NCBI RefSeq assembly: GCF_947039875.1
Contig: NZ_CAMRAN010000003.1
Span: forward strand, 102,391-166,390
DNA from: an uncultured Photobacterium sp.
GTDB lineage: Bacteria; Pseudomonadota; Gammaproteobacteria; Enterobacterales; Vibrionaceae
Direction: 5' to 3'
Length of the DNA stretch: 64,000 bases
Part shown: positions 1 through 11,265 of the stretch, in pieces
How the letters are laid out: every line of letters begins with the position of its first letter
Position numbering within the stretch: the stretch's first letter is position 1
The notes under the pieces: model-generated
Seen by the model: the letters and a program-made list of their open reading frames with translations, nothing else
Database searches by the model: none
What the model was told of the DNA's origin: nothing
Translations under genes and position numbers: made by a program

Positions 1-78
1 CCGTAAAACTCTCCTGTCAACCGGCAGTGAGTGGTGTAAATACTGGGGTTACCCAGAAATTATCCAGGAGCAAATCCA
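1..78 (+). promoter_or_regulatory. L10 ribosomal-protein leader, 3' part
   Basis: The 78 bases before rplJ match the place and general look of the L10 leader, where free L10(L12)4 binds its own mRNA and represses rplJL translation. The sequence shows GC-containing foldable segments and a Shine-Dalgarno CAGGAG nine bases before the ATG. The 5' part lies outside the window, so the full fold cannot be drawn. The assignment rests mainly on position. Confidence 0.55.
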
Positions 79-573
79 ATGGCATTAAATCTTCAAGACA
101 AAAAAGCAATTGTTGCTGAAGTCAACGAAGCTGCCAATGGTGCCCTGTCTGCAGTTGTTGCTGACTCTCGCGGTGTTAGTGTGTGTGCAATGACAACTCT
201 ACGTAAACAAGCTCGTGAAGCTGGTGTTTACCTAAGAGTTGTTCGTAACACATTAGCACGTCGTGCAGTTGAAGGTACTAACTTCGAATGTCTACAAGAC
301 GTTTTTGTTGGTCCTTCACTAATCGGCTTCTCTAATGAGCACCCAGGTGCTGCAGCGCGTCTTTTCAAAGACTTCGCTAAAGAGAATAAAAGCTTCGAGA
401 TCAAAGCTGCTGCATTCGAAGGCGCTATTGCCAACGCTGATGTACTAGCAACTCTACCAACTTACGACGAAGCTATCGCACGCCTAATGATGTGCATGAA
501 AGAAGCGTCTGCTGGTAAACTTGTACGTACTATCGCGGCTGTACGTGATCAGAAAGAAGAAGCTGCAGCTTAA
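79..573 (+). CDS. rplJ: 50S ribosomal protein L10
   Basis: L10 anchors the L7/L12 stalk on the 50S subunit through its C-terminal helix and recruits translation factors. The 164-residue product matches the usual length (E. coli 165) and starts [12 protein letters not shown], typical of enterobacterial and Vibrio L10. Conserved features include the [14 protein letters not shown] segment near residues 53-66 and the C-terminal helix ending DQKEEAAA. The start follows CAGGAG at good spacing. It is followed 59 bases later by rplL, as in all gammaproteobacteria, and free L10 is expected to repress both genes through the leader. Confidence 0.98.
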   Translation: MALNLQDKKAIVAEVNEAANGALSAVVADSRGVSVCAMTTLRKQAREAGVYLRVVRNTLARRAVEGTNFECLQDVFVGPSLIGFSNEHPGAAARLFKDFAKENKSFEIKAAAFEGAIANADVLATLPTYDEAIARLMMCMKEASAGKLVRTIAAVRDQKEEAAA

Positions 574-632
574 TTGCCGCGTTTTATCTGATTACTATTT
601 ATACTTATTGTTGACTTTAAAAGAGAATTGTT

Positions 633-998
633 ATGTCTATCACTAACGAGCAAATCCTAGACGCAGTTGCAGAAATGTCTGTAATGCAAGTTGTTGAGCT
701 TATTGAAGCTATGGAAGAAAAATTCGGTGTTTCTGCTGCTGCTGCAGTAGTTGCAGGCGGCGCAGCTGCAGACGCAGCTGAAGAGCAAACTGAATTTGAC
801 GTAATCCTAACAGCTGCTGGCGCTAACAAAGTACAAGTTATCAAAGCTGTACGTGGCGCAACTGGTCTTGGCCTTAAAGAAGCTAAAGCTGTAGTTGACG
901 GCGCTCCTGCTGCTGTTAAAGAAGGCGTAGATAAAGCTGAAGCTGAAGCTCTTAAAGCTCAATTAGAAGAAGCTGGTGCTTCTGTTGAAGTTAAATAA
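633..998 (+). CDS. rplL: 50S ribosomal protein L7/L12
   Basis: L7/L12 is the multicopy acidic stalk protein that binds EF-Tu, EF-G, IF2 and RF3 and drives GTP hydrolysis. The 121 residues equal the E. coli length. The N-terminal dimerisation helix ([20 protein letters not shown]) is followed by an Ala/Gly-rich hinge around residues 37-52 and the globular domain with the [13 protein letters not shown] factor-binding helix. The start has an AGAGAA Shine-Dalgarno. It is cotranscribed with rplJ, and an attenuator downstream reduces read-through into rpoBC, which fits the excess of L12 over RNA polymerase known in E. coli. Confidence 0.98.
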   Translation: MSITNEQILDAVAEMSVMQVVELIEAMEEKFGVSAAAAVVAGGAAADAAEEQTEFDVILTAAGANKVQVIKAVRGATGLGLKEAKAVVDGAPAAVKEGVDKAEAEALKAQLEEAGASVEVK

Positions 999-1032
999 TT
1001 ATTATTTGATTTCATAGCCTTTTATGGCTATT

Positions 1033-1063
1033 GGCTGGTGGCAAAAATGCCACCGGCCTTTTT
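1033..1063 (+). terminator. rplL-rpoB attenuator
   Basis: GGCTGGTGGC and GCCACCGGCC form a 10-bp stem (one G-U) around a 6-base loop, followed by five T. It lies 35 bases after rplL and 166 before rpoB, where E. coli has a partial terminator. Confidence 0.85.
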
Positions 1064-1118
1064 GCGCTATAGACCGGTGGTATTTTTACCTTGTTTTGTA
1101 TCCACTGTCTGCGTAAAA

Positions 1119-1143
1119 AATATTCTAGTTTCATTAGAATATT
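1119..1143 (+). other. hairpin in rplL-rpoB spacer (AT-rich)
   Basis: AATATTCTA and TAGAATATT form a perfect 9-bp inverted repeat around a 7-base loop. There is no T-run on the rpoB-proximal side. In E. coli this spacer carries an RNase III processing hairpin; this one or the next could play that role, by inference. Confidence 0.45.
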
Positions 1144-1169
1144 CCTACTATAAAAAACAACGATTAGTC

Positions 1170-1197
1170 ACTACCCCCGCATGTGATATGGGGTAGT
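1170..1197 (+). other. hairpin before rpoB (GC-rich)
   Basis: ACTACCCC pairs with GGGGTAGT across a 12-base loop, 31 bases before the rpoB start. It is a possible mRNA processing or stability element. Only the inverted repeat itself is seen. Confidence 0.45.
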
Positions 1198-1228
1198 TTG
1201 GATCACTTATCAGCGATCTGAGGAACCT

Positions 1229-4200
1229 ATGGTTTACTCTTATACCGAGAAAAAGCGTATCCGTAAGGATTTTGGTAAGCGTCCACAAGTGTTGGATGCA
1301 CCATACTTGCTATCGATCCAGCTTGATTCTTTCCAAAAATTTATCGAGCAGGATCCAGAAGGGCATTACGGTCTAGAAGCTGCCTTTCGCTCTGTTTTTC
1401 CTATCCAGAGCTATAATGGCAATTCCGAGCTGCAATACGTTAGCTATCGTCTCGGTGAGCCGGTCTTCGATGTCAAAGAATGTCAAATTCGTGGCGTAAC
1501 TTATTCTGCTCCACTACGCGTGAAGCTACGTCTGGTCATGTATGATCGAGATGCGCCGGCTGGCACCGTAAAAGACATTAAAGAACAAGAAGTTTACATG
1601 GGCGAAATTCCGCTCATGACAGATAACGGTACATTCGTTATTAACGGTACCGAGAGGGTTATCGTATCTCAGCTGCACCGTAGTCCTGGTGTATTCTTTG
1701 ACAGCGATAAGGGTAAAACCCACTCCTCAGGTAAAGTGTTATATAACGCTCGTGTTATCCCTTACCGTGGTTCATGGTTGGATTTCGAGTTTGATCCTAA
1801 GGATAATCTTTTCGTACGTATCGACCGTCGTCGTAAATTACCTGCGTCTATTATCCTTCGCGCACTTAACTACACAACTGAACAGATTCTTGACATGTTC
1901 TTCGATAAGATTAATTTCGAAGTACGCGGTAAGTCTCTAGTTATGGAGTTAGTACCTGAGCGTCTACGTGGCGAAACTGCAAGCTTTGATATCGAAGCGA
2001 ACGGTACTGTTTACGTAGAGCAAGGTCGTCGTATCACTGCTCGTCATATTCGTCAATTGGCGAAAGATGGCATTGATAGTATCGAAGTACCTGTTGAATA
2101 TATCGTTGGCAAAATCGCTGCACGTGATTACATCAACGAAGAAACTGGCGAACTGATTGTTACGGCTAACCAAGAATTAAGCTTGGAAGCATTAGCACTT
2201 CTATCTCAGGCGAGTCATAAGTCTATTGAAGTTCTGTTTACGAACGATTTAGACCATGGTCCGTACATGTCAGAAACACTACGTGTTGATAACAGTACTG
2301 ATCGTCTAAGTGCATTGGTAGAAATCTACCGTATGATGCGCCCTGGCGAGCCGCCAACACGTGAAGCAGCTGATCAATTATTTGAAAGCTTGTTCTTCTC
2401 TGAAGATCGTTACGATCTTTCTGCTGTTGGTCGTATGAAGTTCAACAGTTCTCTTCTTCGTGAAGAAATAACTGGTCCTGGTATCCTTAGCAACGACGAC
2501 ATCATTGAAGTGATGAAGAAGTTGATCGATATCCGTAACGGCAAAGGCGAGGTTGATGATATCGACCACCTTGGTAACCGTCGTATTCGCTCTGTGGGCG
2601 AAATGGCTGAAAACCAATTCCGTGTAGGTCTAGTTCGTGTTGAGCGTGCTGTTAAAGAGCGTCTAAGTTTAGGCGATCTTGATGCAATCATGCCTCAAGA
2701 CTTAATCAACGCGAAGCCTATTTCTGCGGCAGTGAAAGAGTTCTTTGGCTCTTCTCAATTGTCACAGTTTATGGACCAGAACAACCCGTTGTCAGAAGTT
2801 ACTCACAAACGTCGTATCTCGGCGCTTGGTCCAGGTGGTCTGACTCGTGAACGTGCTGGTTTTGAGGTTCGAGACGTACACGCGACTCACTACGGTCGTC
2901 TATGTCCTATCGAAACTCCTGAAGGTCCAAACATCGGTCTAATCAACTCGCTATCTGTATTTGCGCGTTGTAACTCTTACGGTTTCTTGGAAACACCTTA
3001 CCGTAAAGTTGTAGATGGAAAAGTTTCGGATCACATCGAATACCTATCAGCAATTGAAGAAGGTCTATACGTTATTGCACAGGCAAATGCTGCGCTTAAC
3101 GAAGATGGTTCTTTTACTGATGAATTAATTACTGCTCGTCAGAAAGGCGATTCAGGTTTGCACCCACGCGACCATGTTCAATATATGGACGTTGCAACTA
3201 ACCAAGTTGTATCTGTGGCGGCATCTCTAATCCCGTTCCTAGAACACGATGATGCTAACCGTGCCCTTATGGGTGCGAACATGCAACGTCAGGCAGTTCC
3301 TACTATTCGTGCTGATAAGCCGTTAGTGGGTACTGGTATTGAGCGTCAGATCGGTGTTGACTCTGGTGTAACTGCTGTTGCTAAACGTGGCGGCCAAGTT
3401 CAGTCTGTAGATGCTTCTCGTATCGTTATCAAAGTTAACGAAGACGAATTGATTCCTGGCGAAGCCGGTATCGATATCTACAACTTAACTAAGTACACCC
3501 GTTCTAACCAGAACACATGTATTAACCAGCGTCCAACTGTACTGCCTGGCGAGCCAGTAGCACGTGGTGATGTTCTTGCTGATGGTCCTTCAACAGACCT
3601 TGGTGAGCTAGCGCTTGGTCAAAACATGCGTATCGCGTTCATGCCTTGGAACGGTTACAACTTCGAAGACTCCATCTTAGTTTCTGAGCGTGTAGTTCAG
3701 GAAGATCGTTTCACCACAATCCACATTCAAGAGCTTTCTTGTGTGGCGCGTGATACGAAGTTGGGTTCTGAGGAAATCACTGCCGATATCCCTAACGTGG
3801 GTGAAGCAGCGCTTTCTAAGTTGGACGAATCAGGTATCGTTTACATCGGTGCAGAAGTGAAGGGTGGCGACATCCTAGTTGGTAAAGTAACCCCTAAAGG
3901 TGAAACGCAACTGACGCCTGAAGAGAAGCTTCTACGAGCTATCTTTGGTGAGAAAGCTTCTGACGTTAAAGATTCATCTCTACGTGTTCCTGGTAGTGTT
4001 ACTGGTACGATCATTGACGTACAAGTATTTACTCGCGATGGCGTTGAGAAAGACAAGCGTGCTCTTGAAATTGAAGAGATGCAGCTGAAAGAAGCGAAGA
4101 AAGATATTACAGAAGAATTCCAGATCCTTGAGGGTGGTCTTCTTGCTCGTGTACGTACGCTTCTACTATCTGCAGGTTACGGCGAAGATAAGATTTCTTC

Positions 4201-5254
4201 AATGAACCGCGATACATTGTTTGCACAAACGCTTGACGATGAAGCTTTACAAAACCAATTGGAACAGCTTGCAGAACAGTATGATGAACTGAAAGCTGAG
4301 TTCGATAAGAAGTTTGAAACTAAACGTCGTAAAATCACTCAGGGTGATGATCTAGCACCTGGCGTACTTAAGATTGTTAAAGTATACCTAGCTGTTCGTC
4401 GTCGCATCCAACCTGGTGATAAGATGGCAGGTCGTCACGGTAACAAGGGTGTAATCTCTAAGATCAACCCTGTTGAAGACATGCCATACGATGAAAAAGG
4501 TCAGACTGTTGATATCGTACTAAACCCATTGGGTGTACCGTCACGTATGAACATCGGTCAGATCCTCGAGACTCACTTAGGTCTTGCGGCGAAAGGTATC
4601 GGTGACAAGCTTAACGATATGCTGAAAGAACAGCAGGAGTTACATAAGTTCCGTAACTTCCTACAACGTGTTTACAATCTTGGTGATACTCGCCAGAAAG
4701 TCGACATTGCTGAACTATCAGACGACGAAGTACGTACTTTGGTACAAAACCTTCGTAAAGGTCTACCAATTGCAACGCCTGTATTTGATGGTTGTCCAGA
4801 ATCATCTATCAAAGAGCTGTTACAACTTGGTGATCTTCCAACGTCTGGCCAGCTGAAGTTGTTTGATGGCCGTACTGGTGATGCATTTGAGCGTCCTGTA
4901 ACTGTTGGTTACATGTACATGCTTAAACTGAACCACTTGGTTGATGACAAGATGCACGCCCGTTCTACCGGTTCTTATAGCCTTGTTACTCAGCAGCCGC
5001 TGGGTGGTAAAGCTCAGTTCGGTGGTCAGCGTTTCGGTGAGATGGAAGTATGGGCGCTTGAAGCATATGGCGCAGCGTACACCCTTCAAGAAATGCTAAC
5101 CGTTAAGTCAGATGACGTTAACGGCCGTACGAAGATGTATAAAAACATCGTTGACGGTGATCATCGTATGGAACCTGGTATGCCGGAATCATTCAACGTA
5201 TTGTTGAAAGAAATCCGCTCGTTGGGTATCAACATCGAGCTGGAAGACGAATAA
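1229..5254 (+). CDS. rpoB: RNA polymerase beta subunit
   Basis: Beta forms one jaw of the core enzyme and much of the active centre and rifampicin pocket. At 1341 residues it is one shorter than E. coli RpoB. It begins [19 protein letters not shown] and ends NIELEDE. The rifampicin region near residues 505-575 is intact ([20 protein letters not shown], then [11 protein letters not shown]), with no obvious resistance change at the usual Ser/His/Asp positions by eye. The catalytic [12 protein letters not shown] segment is present. The ATG follows TGAGGAAC. It is cotranscribed with rpoC, 101 bases downstream. Confidence 0.99.
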   Translation: MVYSYTEKKRIRKDFGKRPQVLDAPYLLSIQLDSFQKFIEQDPEGHYGLEAAFRSVFPIQSYNGNSELQYVSYRLGEPVFDVKECQIRGVTYSAPLRVKLRLVMYDRDAPAGTVKDIKEQEVYMGEIPLMTDNGTFVINGTERVIVSQLHRSPGVFFDSDKGKTHSSGKVLYNARVIPYRGSWLDFEFDPKDNLFVRIDRRRKLPASIILRALNYTTEQILDMFFDKINFEVRGKSLVMELVPERLRGETASFDIEANGTVYVEQGRRITARHIRQLAKDGIDSIEVPVEYIVGKIAARDYINEETGELIVTANQELSLEALALLSQASHKSIEVLFTNDLDHGPYMSETLRVDNSTDRLSALVEIYRMMRPGEPPTREAADQLFESLFFSEDRYDLSAVGRMKFNSSLLREEITGPGILSNDDIIEVMKKLIDIRNGKGEVDDIDHLGNRRIRSVGEMAENQFRVGLVRVERAVKERLSLGDLDAIMPQDLINAKPISAAVKEFFGSSQLSQFMDQNNPLSEVTHKRRISALGPGGLTRERAGFEVRDVHATHYGRLCPIETPEGPNIGLINSLSVFARCNSYGFLETPYRKVVDGKVSDHIEYLSAIEEGLYVIAQANAALNEDGSFTDELITARQKGDSGLHPRDHVQYMDVATNQVVSVAASLIPFLEHDDANRALMGANMQRQAVPTIRADKPLVGTGIERQIGVDSGVTAVAKRGGQVQSVDASRIVIKVNEDELIPGEAGIDIYNLTKYTRSNQNTCINQRPTVLPGEPVARGDVLADGPSTDLGELALGQNMRIAFMPWNGYNFEDSILVSERVVQEDRFTTIHIQELSCVARDTKLGSEEITADIPNVGEAALSKLDESGIVYIGAEVKGGDILVGKVTPKGETQLTPEEKLLRAIFGEKASDVKDSSLRVPGSVTGTIIDVQVFTRDGVEKDKRALEIEEMQLKEAKKDITEEFQILEGGLLARVRTLLLSAGYGEDKISSMNRDTLFAQTLDDEALQNQLEQLAEQYDELKAEFDKKFETKRRKITQGDDLAPGVLKIVKVYLAVRRRIQPGDKMAGRHGNKGVISKINPVEDMPYDEKGQTVDIVLNPLGVPSRMNIGQILETHLGLAAKGIGDKLNDMLKEQQELHKFRNFLQRVYNLGDTRQKVDIAELSDDEVRTLVQNLRKGLPIATPVFDGCPESSIKELLQLGDLPTSGQLKLFDGRTGDAFERPVTVGYMYMLKLNHLVDDKMHARSTGSYSLVTQQPLGGKAQFGGQRFGEMEVWALEAYGAAYTLQEMLTVKSDDVNGRTKMYKNIVDGDHRMEPGMPESFNVLLKEIRSLGINIELEDE

Positions 5255-5301
5255 GACTGGGTTAGTCACCTATACTTATTAGTTACTCCGGTATAAATAT
5301 G

Positions 5302-5326
5302 AAGGCGCCAGTAGTCCTGGCGCCTT
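5302..5326 (+). other. strong hairpin between rpoB and rpoC
   Basis: AAGGCGCCAG and CTGGCGCCTT form a perfect 10-bp, mostly GC stem with loop TAGTC, ending 29 bases before the rpoC GTG. Only three T follow, so full termination is unlikely. It may set rpoB/rpoC message stability or processing. Confidence 0.6.
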
Positions 5327-5355
5327 TATGGGTCAACTCCTCACAGGAGCCGAAT

Positions 5356-8300
5356 GTGAAAGACTTACTTAAGTTTCTGAAAGCACAACATAAGACCGAA
5401 GAATTTGATGCTATCAAAATCGGTCTAGCTTCACCTGACATGATTCGTTCATGGTCTTTTGGTGAAGTTAAAAAGCCAGAAACAATCAACTATCGTACCT
5501 TCAAGCCTGAGCGTGACGGTCTTTTCTGTGCACGTATCTTTGGCCCGGTAAAAGACTACGAGTGTCTTTGTGGCAAGTACAAGCGCTTGAAGCACCGTGG
5601 TGTGATTTGTGAAAAATGTGGTGTTGAAGTTACTCAGACTAAAGTACGCCGTGAGCGTATGGGTCACATTGAGCTTGCTTCACCTGTTGCCCACATCTGG
5701 TTCTTAAAGTCACTACCATCTCGTATCGGTTTGTTAATGGACATGCCTCTACGTGATATCGAACGTGTACTTTACTTTGAATCATACGTAGTTATCGAAC
5801 CTGGTATGACCAACCTTGAGCGTAGCCAGCTGCTTTCTGAAGAGCAGTACTTGGATGCACTTGAAGAGTGGGGCGACGAGTTCGACGCGAAGATGGGCGC
5901 AGAAGCGGTTAAAGCACTTTTAGGCAATATGGACCTAAATGCTGAAATCGAAAATATGCGTGAAGAGCTAGAAGAAACTAACTCTGAAACTAAACGTAAG
6001 AAATTAACCAAGCGTCTTAAATTGGTTGAAGCATTCCTACAGTCTGGAAACAACCCTGAGTGGATGATCCTGTCTGTACTGCCAGTATTACCGCCGGATC
6101 TTCGTCCGTTGGTACCACTAGACGGCGGCCGTTTCGCGACTTCAGATCTTAACGATCTTTACCGTCGTGTAATCAACCGTAACAACCGTCTGAAGCGTCT
6201 ACTTGACCTGGCTGCTCCTGATATCATCGTACGTAACGAAAAGCGTATGTTGCAGGAATCTGTTGATGCATTACTAGATAACGGTCGTCGTGGCCGCGCT
6301 ATCACAGGCTCTAACAAGCGTCCTCTAAAATCTTTGGCTGACATGATCAAAGGTAAGCAAGGTCGTTTCCGTCAGAACTTGCTAGGTAAGCGTGTTGACT
6401 ACTCTGGTCGTTCTGTTATCACCGTAGGTCCATACTTACGTTTGCATCAGTGTGGTCTTCCTAAGAAGATGGCACTTGAGCTATTTAAGCCATTCATCTA
6501 TGGCAAGCTAGAAGCACGTGGTCTTGCGACTACTATCAAAGCTGCTAAGAAGATGGTTGAGCGCGAAGAAGCGATCGTTTGGGATATCCTAGACGAAGTT
6601 ATTCGTGAGCACCCAGTAATGCTTAACCGTGCACCAACATTGCACCGTCTAGGTATTCAGGCATTTGAACCAACACTAATCGAAGGTAAAGCGATTCAGC
6701 TTCACCCACTAGTTTGTGCGGCATACAACGCCGACTTCGATGGTGACCAGATGGCGGTTCACTTGCCATTGACTCTTGAAGCACAGCTTGAAGCACGTGC
6801 TCTAATGATGTCTACCAACAACATCCTTTCACCAGCATCTGGTGATCCGATCATCGTACCTTCTCAGGACGTTGTATTGGGTCTTTACTACATGACGCGT
6901 GATCGTATCAACGCGAAAGGTGAAGGCATGTACCTTGCTGGACCAGCAGAAGCTGAGAAAGCATACCGTACTAAGACGGCAGAGCTTCACGCTCGCGTTA
7001 AAGTGCGTATCACTGAATTTGTGAAAGATGAGCAGGGTAACTTTGTCGAGAATACTGGCTTAGTTGATACTACTGTTGGTCGTGCAATGCTATGGCCTAT
7101 CGTTCCTAAAGGTTTGCCATTTAGTCTTGTTAACACTGAAGCACTTGGTAAGAAGCAAATTTCTAAGCTTCTTAACACTTGTTACCGTAAGTTGGGCATG
7201 AAAGATACTGTTATCTTTGCTGACCAAATTATGTACACAGGTTTTGCTTACGCGGCACTTTCAGGTGTGTCTGTTGGTATCGACGATATGGTTGTACCTG
7301 CGGCTAAGTACACTAAAATCGCTGAAGCTGAAGCAGAAGTTGCAGAAATTCAAGAGCAGTTCCAGTCAGGTCTTGTGACTGCTGGTGAACGTTACAACAA
7401 AGTTATCGATATCTGGGCTACAGCCAACGAACAAGTTGCTAAAGCGATGATGGATAACTTGTCTTTTGATACCGTTATTAACCGTGACGGCGTTGAAGAA
7501 CAACAGAAATCGTTCAACAGCGTATACATGATGGCCGATTCTGGTGCGCGTGGTTCTGCTGCACAGATTCGTCAGTTAGCGGGTATGCGTGGTCTGATGG
7601 CTAAGCCGGATGGCTCAATCATCGAAACGCCGATCACTGCGAACTTCCGTGAAGGTCTAAACGTACTCCAGTACTTTATCTCTACACACGGTGCTCGTAA
7701 GGGTCTTGCGGATACCGCACTTAAGACTGCGAACTCAGGTTACCTAACGCGTCGTCTAGTAGACGTTGCACAAGACGTGGTAATCACAGCAGATGACTGT
7801 GGTACTCACGCTGGTATCACCATGATGCCTCTTATCGAGGGTGGTGATGTTAAGGAACAACTAGGTGATCGTGTTCTTGGCCGTGTTGTTGCTGAAGATG
7901 TCTTTATTCCTGGTACAGAAGAAGTTCTAGCACCACGTAACACACTTCTTGATGAGAAGTGGTGTGAGATTCTAGAAGCAAACTCTGTTGACCAAGTTAA
8001 AGTACGTTCTGTTGTAACGTGTGAAAACGACTTCGGTTGTTGTAAGTTCTGTTACGGTCGTGACCTTGCTCGTGGTCACCTGATCAACTCAGGTGAAGCA
8101 GTAGGTGTTGTTGCTGCGCAGTCTATCGGTGAACCAGGTACACAGCTAACAATGCGTACGTTCCACATCGGTGGTGCGGCATCAGCAGCAGCTGCAGATA
8201 ATAAGATCGTAGTGAAAACTACCGGTTCTATGAAACTGCACAATGCGAAGTTCGTAACTAACAACGCTGGTAAGCTTGTAATTACTTCTCGTGCATCTGA

Positions 8301-9573
8301 GCTAAGCATCATTGATAAGCTTGGTCGTACGAAAGAGAACTACAAACTGTCTTACGGTACGTTGCTAACTAAAGGTGATGGCGCCGAGGTTGTTGCTGGT
8401 GAAACAGTAGCAAACTGGGAAGCTCACACCATGCCAATCATCACTGAAGTGGCTGGTCGCATCCAGTTCGTTGATATGATTGATGGCGTAACAGTTTCTC
8501 GTCAAACAGATGATCTAACAGGTCTATCTTCAAGCGAAGTAACTGATGCAGCAGCACGCCCAGCTGCAGGTAAAGATATGCGTCCAGCTATCAAACTTGT
8601 TGATGTAGATGGTAACGATGTAATGATCCCTGGTACTGATATGCCAGCTCAATACTTCCTACCTGGTAAGGCGATTGTTCAGCTTGACGATGGCGCTATG
8701 GTTGGCATCGGTGATACGTTATCACGTATTCCGCAAAAATCTGGCGGTAACAAGGATATCACGGGTGGTCTACCACGCGTTGCTGACTTGTTTGAAGCTC
8801 GTAAGCCTAAAGAACCAGCTATCTTGGCAGAAATTACCGGTGCTGTATCATTCGGTAAAGAAACTAAAGGTAAGCGTCGCTTGATCATCACTCCAAGTGA
8901 AGGTCAACCGTACGAAGAGATGATCCTGAAGCATCGCCAACTTAACGTTTTCGAAGGTGAAAAAGTTGAGAAGGGTGACGTAATTGCCGATGGTCCAGAA
9001 ACTCCGCACGATATTCTACGTCTACGTGGTGTTCACGCAGTAGCAGAATACATCGTTAACGAAGTTCAGGAAGTTTACCGTCTACAAGGCGTTAAGATTA
9101 ATGATAAGCACATTGAGACTATCATTCGTCAAATGCTACGTAAGGTAACTATCACTGTTGCTGGTGACTCTGATTTCCTAGAAGGCGAGCAAGTTGAATT
9201 CTCTCGCGTAACGATTGCTAACCGTCAGCTAGAAGCTGAAGGTAAGACACTAGTAAGCTTCTCTCGTGACTTACTTGGTATCACTAAAGCATCGCTTGCG
9301 ACTGAGTCATTCATCTCAGCAGCATCGTTCCAGGAAACTACGCGCGTACTAACAGAAGCAGCTGTTTCTGGTAAGCGTGATGAGCTTCGTGGTCTGAAAG
9401 AAAACGTAATCGTGGGTCGTTTGATCCCTGCGGGTACTGGTTTCTCTTACCACCAACGTCGTCAGAATCAACGTAATGTTGAACTGGAGCCAGTAGCACC
9501 ACAAGTTGATGCAGAGCAAGCCTCTCAAGACTTAGCGGCACTATTGAATGCAGGTCTTAACGACGAGAATTAA
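5356..9573 (+). CDS. rpoC: RNA polymerase beta' subunit
   Basis: Beta' carries the catalytic Mg-binding loop and the clamp. The start is placed at GTG 5356 because CACAGGAG lies just upstream and the product then begins (M)[10 protein letters not shown] as in E. coli; this gives 1405 residues against 1407. The frame is open 19 codons further upstream, but those codons cover the intergenic hairpin. Visible landmarks are the N-terminal zinc site (CLCGKY, then CEKCGVEV), the catalytic [12 protein letters not shown], the second zinc site ([20 protein letters not shown]) and the trigger-loop [16 protein letters not shown]. In the second zinc site an extra Cys stands where E. coli has another residue, and the four ligands remain. 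Confidence 0.98.
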   Translation: MKDLLKFLKAQHKTEEFDAIKIGLASPDMIRSWSFGEVKKPETINYRTFKPERDGLFCARIFGPVKDYECLCGKYKRLKHRGVICEKCGVEVTQTKVRRERMGHIELASPVAHIWFLKSLPSRIGLLMDMPLRDIERVLYFESYVVIEPGMTNLERSQLLSEEQYLDALEEWGDEFDAKMGAEAVKALLGNMDLNAEIENMREELEETNSETKRKKLTKRLKLVEAFLQSGNNPEWMILSVLPVLPPDLRPLVPLDGGRFATSDLNDLYRRVINRNNRLKRLLDLAAPDIIVRNEKRMLQESVDALLDNGRRGRAITGSNKRPLKSLADMIKGKQGRFRQNLLGKRVDYSGRSVITVGPYLRLHQCGLPKKMALELFKPFIYGKLEARGLATTIKAAKKMVEREEAIVWDILDEVIREHPVMLNRAPTLHRLGIQAFEPTLIEGKAIQLHPLVCAAYNADFDGDQMAVHLPLTLEAQLEARALMMSTNNILSPASGDPIIVPSQDVVLGLYYMTRDRINAKGEGMYLAGPAEAEKAYRTKTAELHARVKVRITEFVKDEQGNFVENTGLVDTTVGRAMLWPIVPKGLPFSLVNTEALGKKQISKLLNTCYRKLGMKDTVIFADQIMYTGFAYAALSGVSVGIDDMVVPAAKYTKIAEAEAEVAEIQEQFQSGLVTAGERYNKVIDIWATANEQVAKAMMDNLSFDTVINRDGVEEQQKSFNSVYMMADSGARGSAAQIRQLAGMRGLMAKPDGSIIETPITANFREGLNVLQYFISTHGARKGLADTALKTANSGYLTRRLVDVAQDVVITADDCGTHAGITMMPLIEGGDVKEQLGDRVLGRVVAEDVFIPGTEEVLAPRNTLLDEKWCEILEANSVDQVKVRSVVTCENDFGCCKFCYGRDLARGHLINSGEAVGVVAAQSIGEPGTQLTMRTFHIGGAASAAAADNKIVVKTTGSMKLHNAKFVTNNAGKLVITSRASELSIIDKLGRTKENYKLSYGTLLTKGDGAEVVAGETVANWEAHTMPIITEVAGRIQFVDMIDGVTVSRQTDDLTGLSSSEVTDAAARPAAGKDMRPAIKLVDVDGNDVMIPGTDMPAQYFLPGKAIVQLDDGAMVGIGDTLSRIPQKSGGNKDITGGLPRVADLFEARKPKEPAILAEITGAVSFGKETKGKRRLIITPSEGQPYEEMILKHRQLNVFEGEKVEKGDVIADGPETPHDILRLRGVHAVAEYIVNEVQEVYRLQGVKINDKHIETIIRQMLRKVTITVAGDSDFLEGEQVEFSRVTIANRQLEAEGKTLVSFSRDLLGITKASLATESFISAASFQETTRVLTEAAVSGKRDELRGLKENVIVGRLIPAGTGFSYHQRRQNQRNVELEPVAPQVDAEQASQDLAALLNAGLNDEN

Positions 9574-9593
9574 TTCTTATCGTGACTGACTAT

Positions 9594-9621
9594 AAAAGGC
9601 ATCCTTCGGGGTGCCTTTTTT
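9594..9621 (+). terminator. rpoC operon terminator
   Basis: AAAAGGCATCC and GGGTGCCTTTT pair around a UUCG tetraloop with a T-run. This is a textbook intrinsic terminator 20 bases after rpoC. Confidence 0.95.
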
Positions 9622-9775
9622 ATTGGCTGCGATTTAAGGTTTAGTCTGGGGTGAGTCAGAAAGTAGGGCAAAGGATCGTTGAAGTACGATGTGGTAGATT
9701 TTATTAAACATGAGAAATAGATGGCAGTAAGGTCACTGCCACAATAATGAGTGATATTGCTATCGGTGCTGGTGG

Positions 9776-10255
9776 TTAAGCACCAGGAGGACAAGCAAGG
9801 CTATCACTGATTAATTCAATTAACTTATCTTCTAGCGCAAAGCGAGATTCCATTAATTCACCAACTTGTGATAAATCATCATCAAGGGCGTTTAATGGAT
9901 TATTATCATTGATAGCGCCATAGCGATCATTAAAGTTTAATAATGGTTCGGTGGTTAAGGTAATTTTTGCGTAGAGGGCAGACATTTCTTCTGTTGGTGA
10001 AAAGCCTGTTTGATGCCAGCGTGCCATTACGTTATCGTAAATCTTGAAGTGACCCGCTGAAATATAATCAACGAGATCTTCACTAAATAAACATAATTTG
10101 GACGCGGTAGGTAGATGACGATTATCGTCATTGGGAGTGATACCAATTAGCTTACAGTAATCGATCAGTAGTTGTTGACGCATCATTAGCCATTGATCAA
10201 TAACATCGTTATGGCCGCCCCATTCTTTTTTAACTTGTTCAAATTTACTAAGCAT
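9776..10255 (-). CDS. rsd: Regulator of sigma D (anti-sigma-70 factor Rsd)
   Basis: Rsd binds domain 4 of sigma-70, and in E. coli also stimulates SpoT, and so shifts polymerase towards alternative sigma factors in stationary phase. The start at 10255 gives MLSKFEQVKKEW and 159 residues (E. coli 158) and has GAGGA about eight bases upstream; an in-frame extension of 44 codons upstream looks non-genuine. Conserved patches are the DQWLMMRQQLLIDYCKLIGI helix, LVDYISAGHFKIYD and ESRFALEDKLIELI. It is divergent from nudC, as in E. coli. The gap to the rpoC terminator (9622-9775) holds nothing clear. Confidence 0.93.
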   Translation of the reverse strand: MLSKFEQVKKEWGGHNDVIDQWLMMRQQLLIDYCKLIGITPNDDNRHLPTASKLCLFSEDLVDYISAGHFKIYDNVMARWHQTGFSPTEEMSALYAKITLTTEPLLNFNDRYGAINDNNPLNALDDDLSQVGELMESRFALEDKLIELISDSLACPPGA

Positions 10256-10389
10256 GAGCACATCCTCATGATCTATCAGCATCTTAATGTCGATGCTTAT
10301 GCGATCTGGCTCTTGATATAAGAGATATGGTTTCGGATAAATATTCCGTTTCAAGATTAGATTGCCAGTAAATTTATGCTTCTGCAAGG

Positions 10390-11181
10390 ATGAAAGTAAT
10401 AAAAATGTTAAAAAATGAGAATATTGCTTATTGGTGTGTGATTAGAAATGGCAAGTTATTGTTACAAAACGGCTGTTTGCCTTTATGTTCAAGTGAGCAG
10501 CTTGTTTGTAGCACCGTAGCTAAACGTATTGTGGGGTATTTTAATACAATACCTGTGTATTGGTTAGTTGAAGAAAGTGGCTTTGATGAGGATGATTTCT
10601 TTAATTTAAGATGCTTACTGGCGGGTGATAGTACGTTATTTGCTTTGGCGGGAAGAGCGATACAATTAGCGTATATGCAGCACAGTCAGCGTTTTTGTTG
10701 TCATTGTGGGCACAAGTTGCAATTAGACGCCAACGTACTTGCAATGCAGTGCTCAAGTTGTAATAGCGTGCATTATCCTCGAGTGTCACCTTGTATCATT
10801 GTCGCTGTACGCAAAGGTAACCAATTATTATTAGCTCAGCATCCTCGTCATAAAACCGGTATGTATACTGTGATTGCGGGATTTATTGAACCGGGTGAAA
10901 CGGCAGAACAATGTGTTGCTCGTGAAGTACTAGAAGAAACAGGGATAATGGTTAACAATATTCGTTATTTTGATAGTCAGCCGTGGGCATTTCCATCCAA
11001 TTTGATGTTGGGGTTTATTGCAGATTATGCTGGTGGCGAGATCAAACCTGATTATGAAGAATTAACCGATGCCATATGGGCAACCGCAGATCAATTACCT
11101 GAAATAGCCCCGTTGGGAACCATTGCACGACGACTTATTGATACTGCTTTGATGATTAATGATGGAAACGATACGCATTAA
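10390..11181 (+). CDS. nudC: NADH pyrophosphatase / NAD-cap decapping hydrolase NudC
   Basis: NudC hydrolyses NAD(H) to NMN(H) and AMP and removes NAD caps from RNA. The 263-residue product (E. coli 257) has the family zinc ribbon (C103/C106 and C121/C124) and a complete Nudix box from G164 to G185 (GFIEPGE, then REVLEETG) with the metal-binding glutamates. The SQPWAFPSNLM segment after the box is the NudC signature. The start at 10390 has AAGG abutting the ATG; a second in-frame ATG at 10405 would drop five residues, so the exact start is uncertain. It is divergent from rsd and 84 bases before hemE. Confidence 0.95.
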   Translation: MKVIKMLKNENIAYWCVIRNGKLLLQNGCLPLCSSEQLVCSTVAKRIVGYFNTIPVYWLVEESGFDEDDFFNLRCLLAGDSTLFALAGRAIQLAYMQHSQRFCCHCGHKLQLDANVLAMQCSSCNSVHYPRVSPCIIVAVRKGNQLLLAQHPRHKTGMYTVIAGFIEPGETAEQCVAREVLEETGIMVNNIRYFDSQPWAFPSNLMLGFIADYAGGEIKPDYEELTDAIWATADQLPEIAPLGTIARRLIDTALMINDGNDTH

Positions 11182-11265
11182 TCAAAGCGGGATAAATAAT
11201 TGCACTCGGTTGTTAAGATTAATGAGTGCTACAATATGACCCAGAATTAACCCGTGGAGTCTCAA

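Noticed and set aside
843..854. AAAGCTGTACGT inside rplL
   Set aside because: It is in coding sequence and reads as common codons for Lys-Ala-Val-Arg, so I did not count it with the intergenic motif copies.
2410..2691. Long antisense frames in rpoB, rpoC, groEL and others
   Set aside because: They lie opposite highly conserved genes, and arise from their codon bias.
5299..5355. Upstream extension of rpoC starting at ATG
   Set aside because: It covers the intergenic hairpin; the GTG at 5356 has a strong ribosome binding site and matches the family N-terminus.
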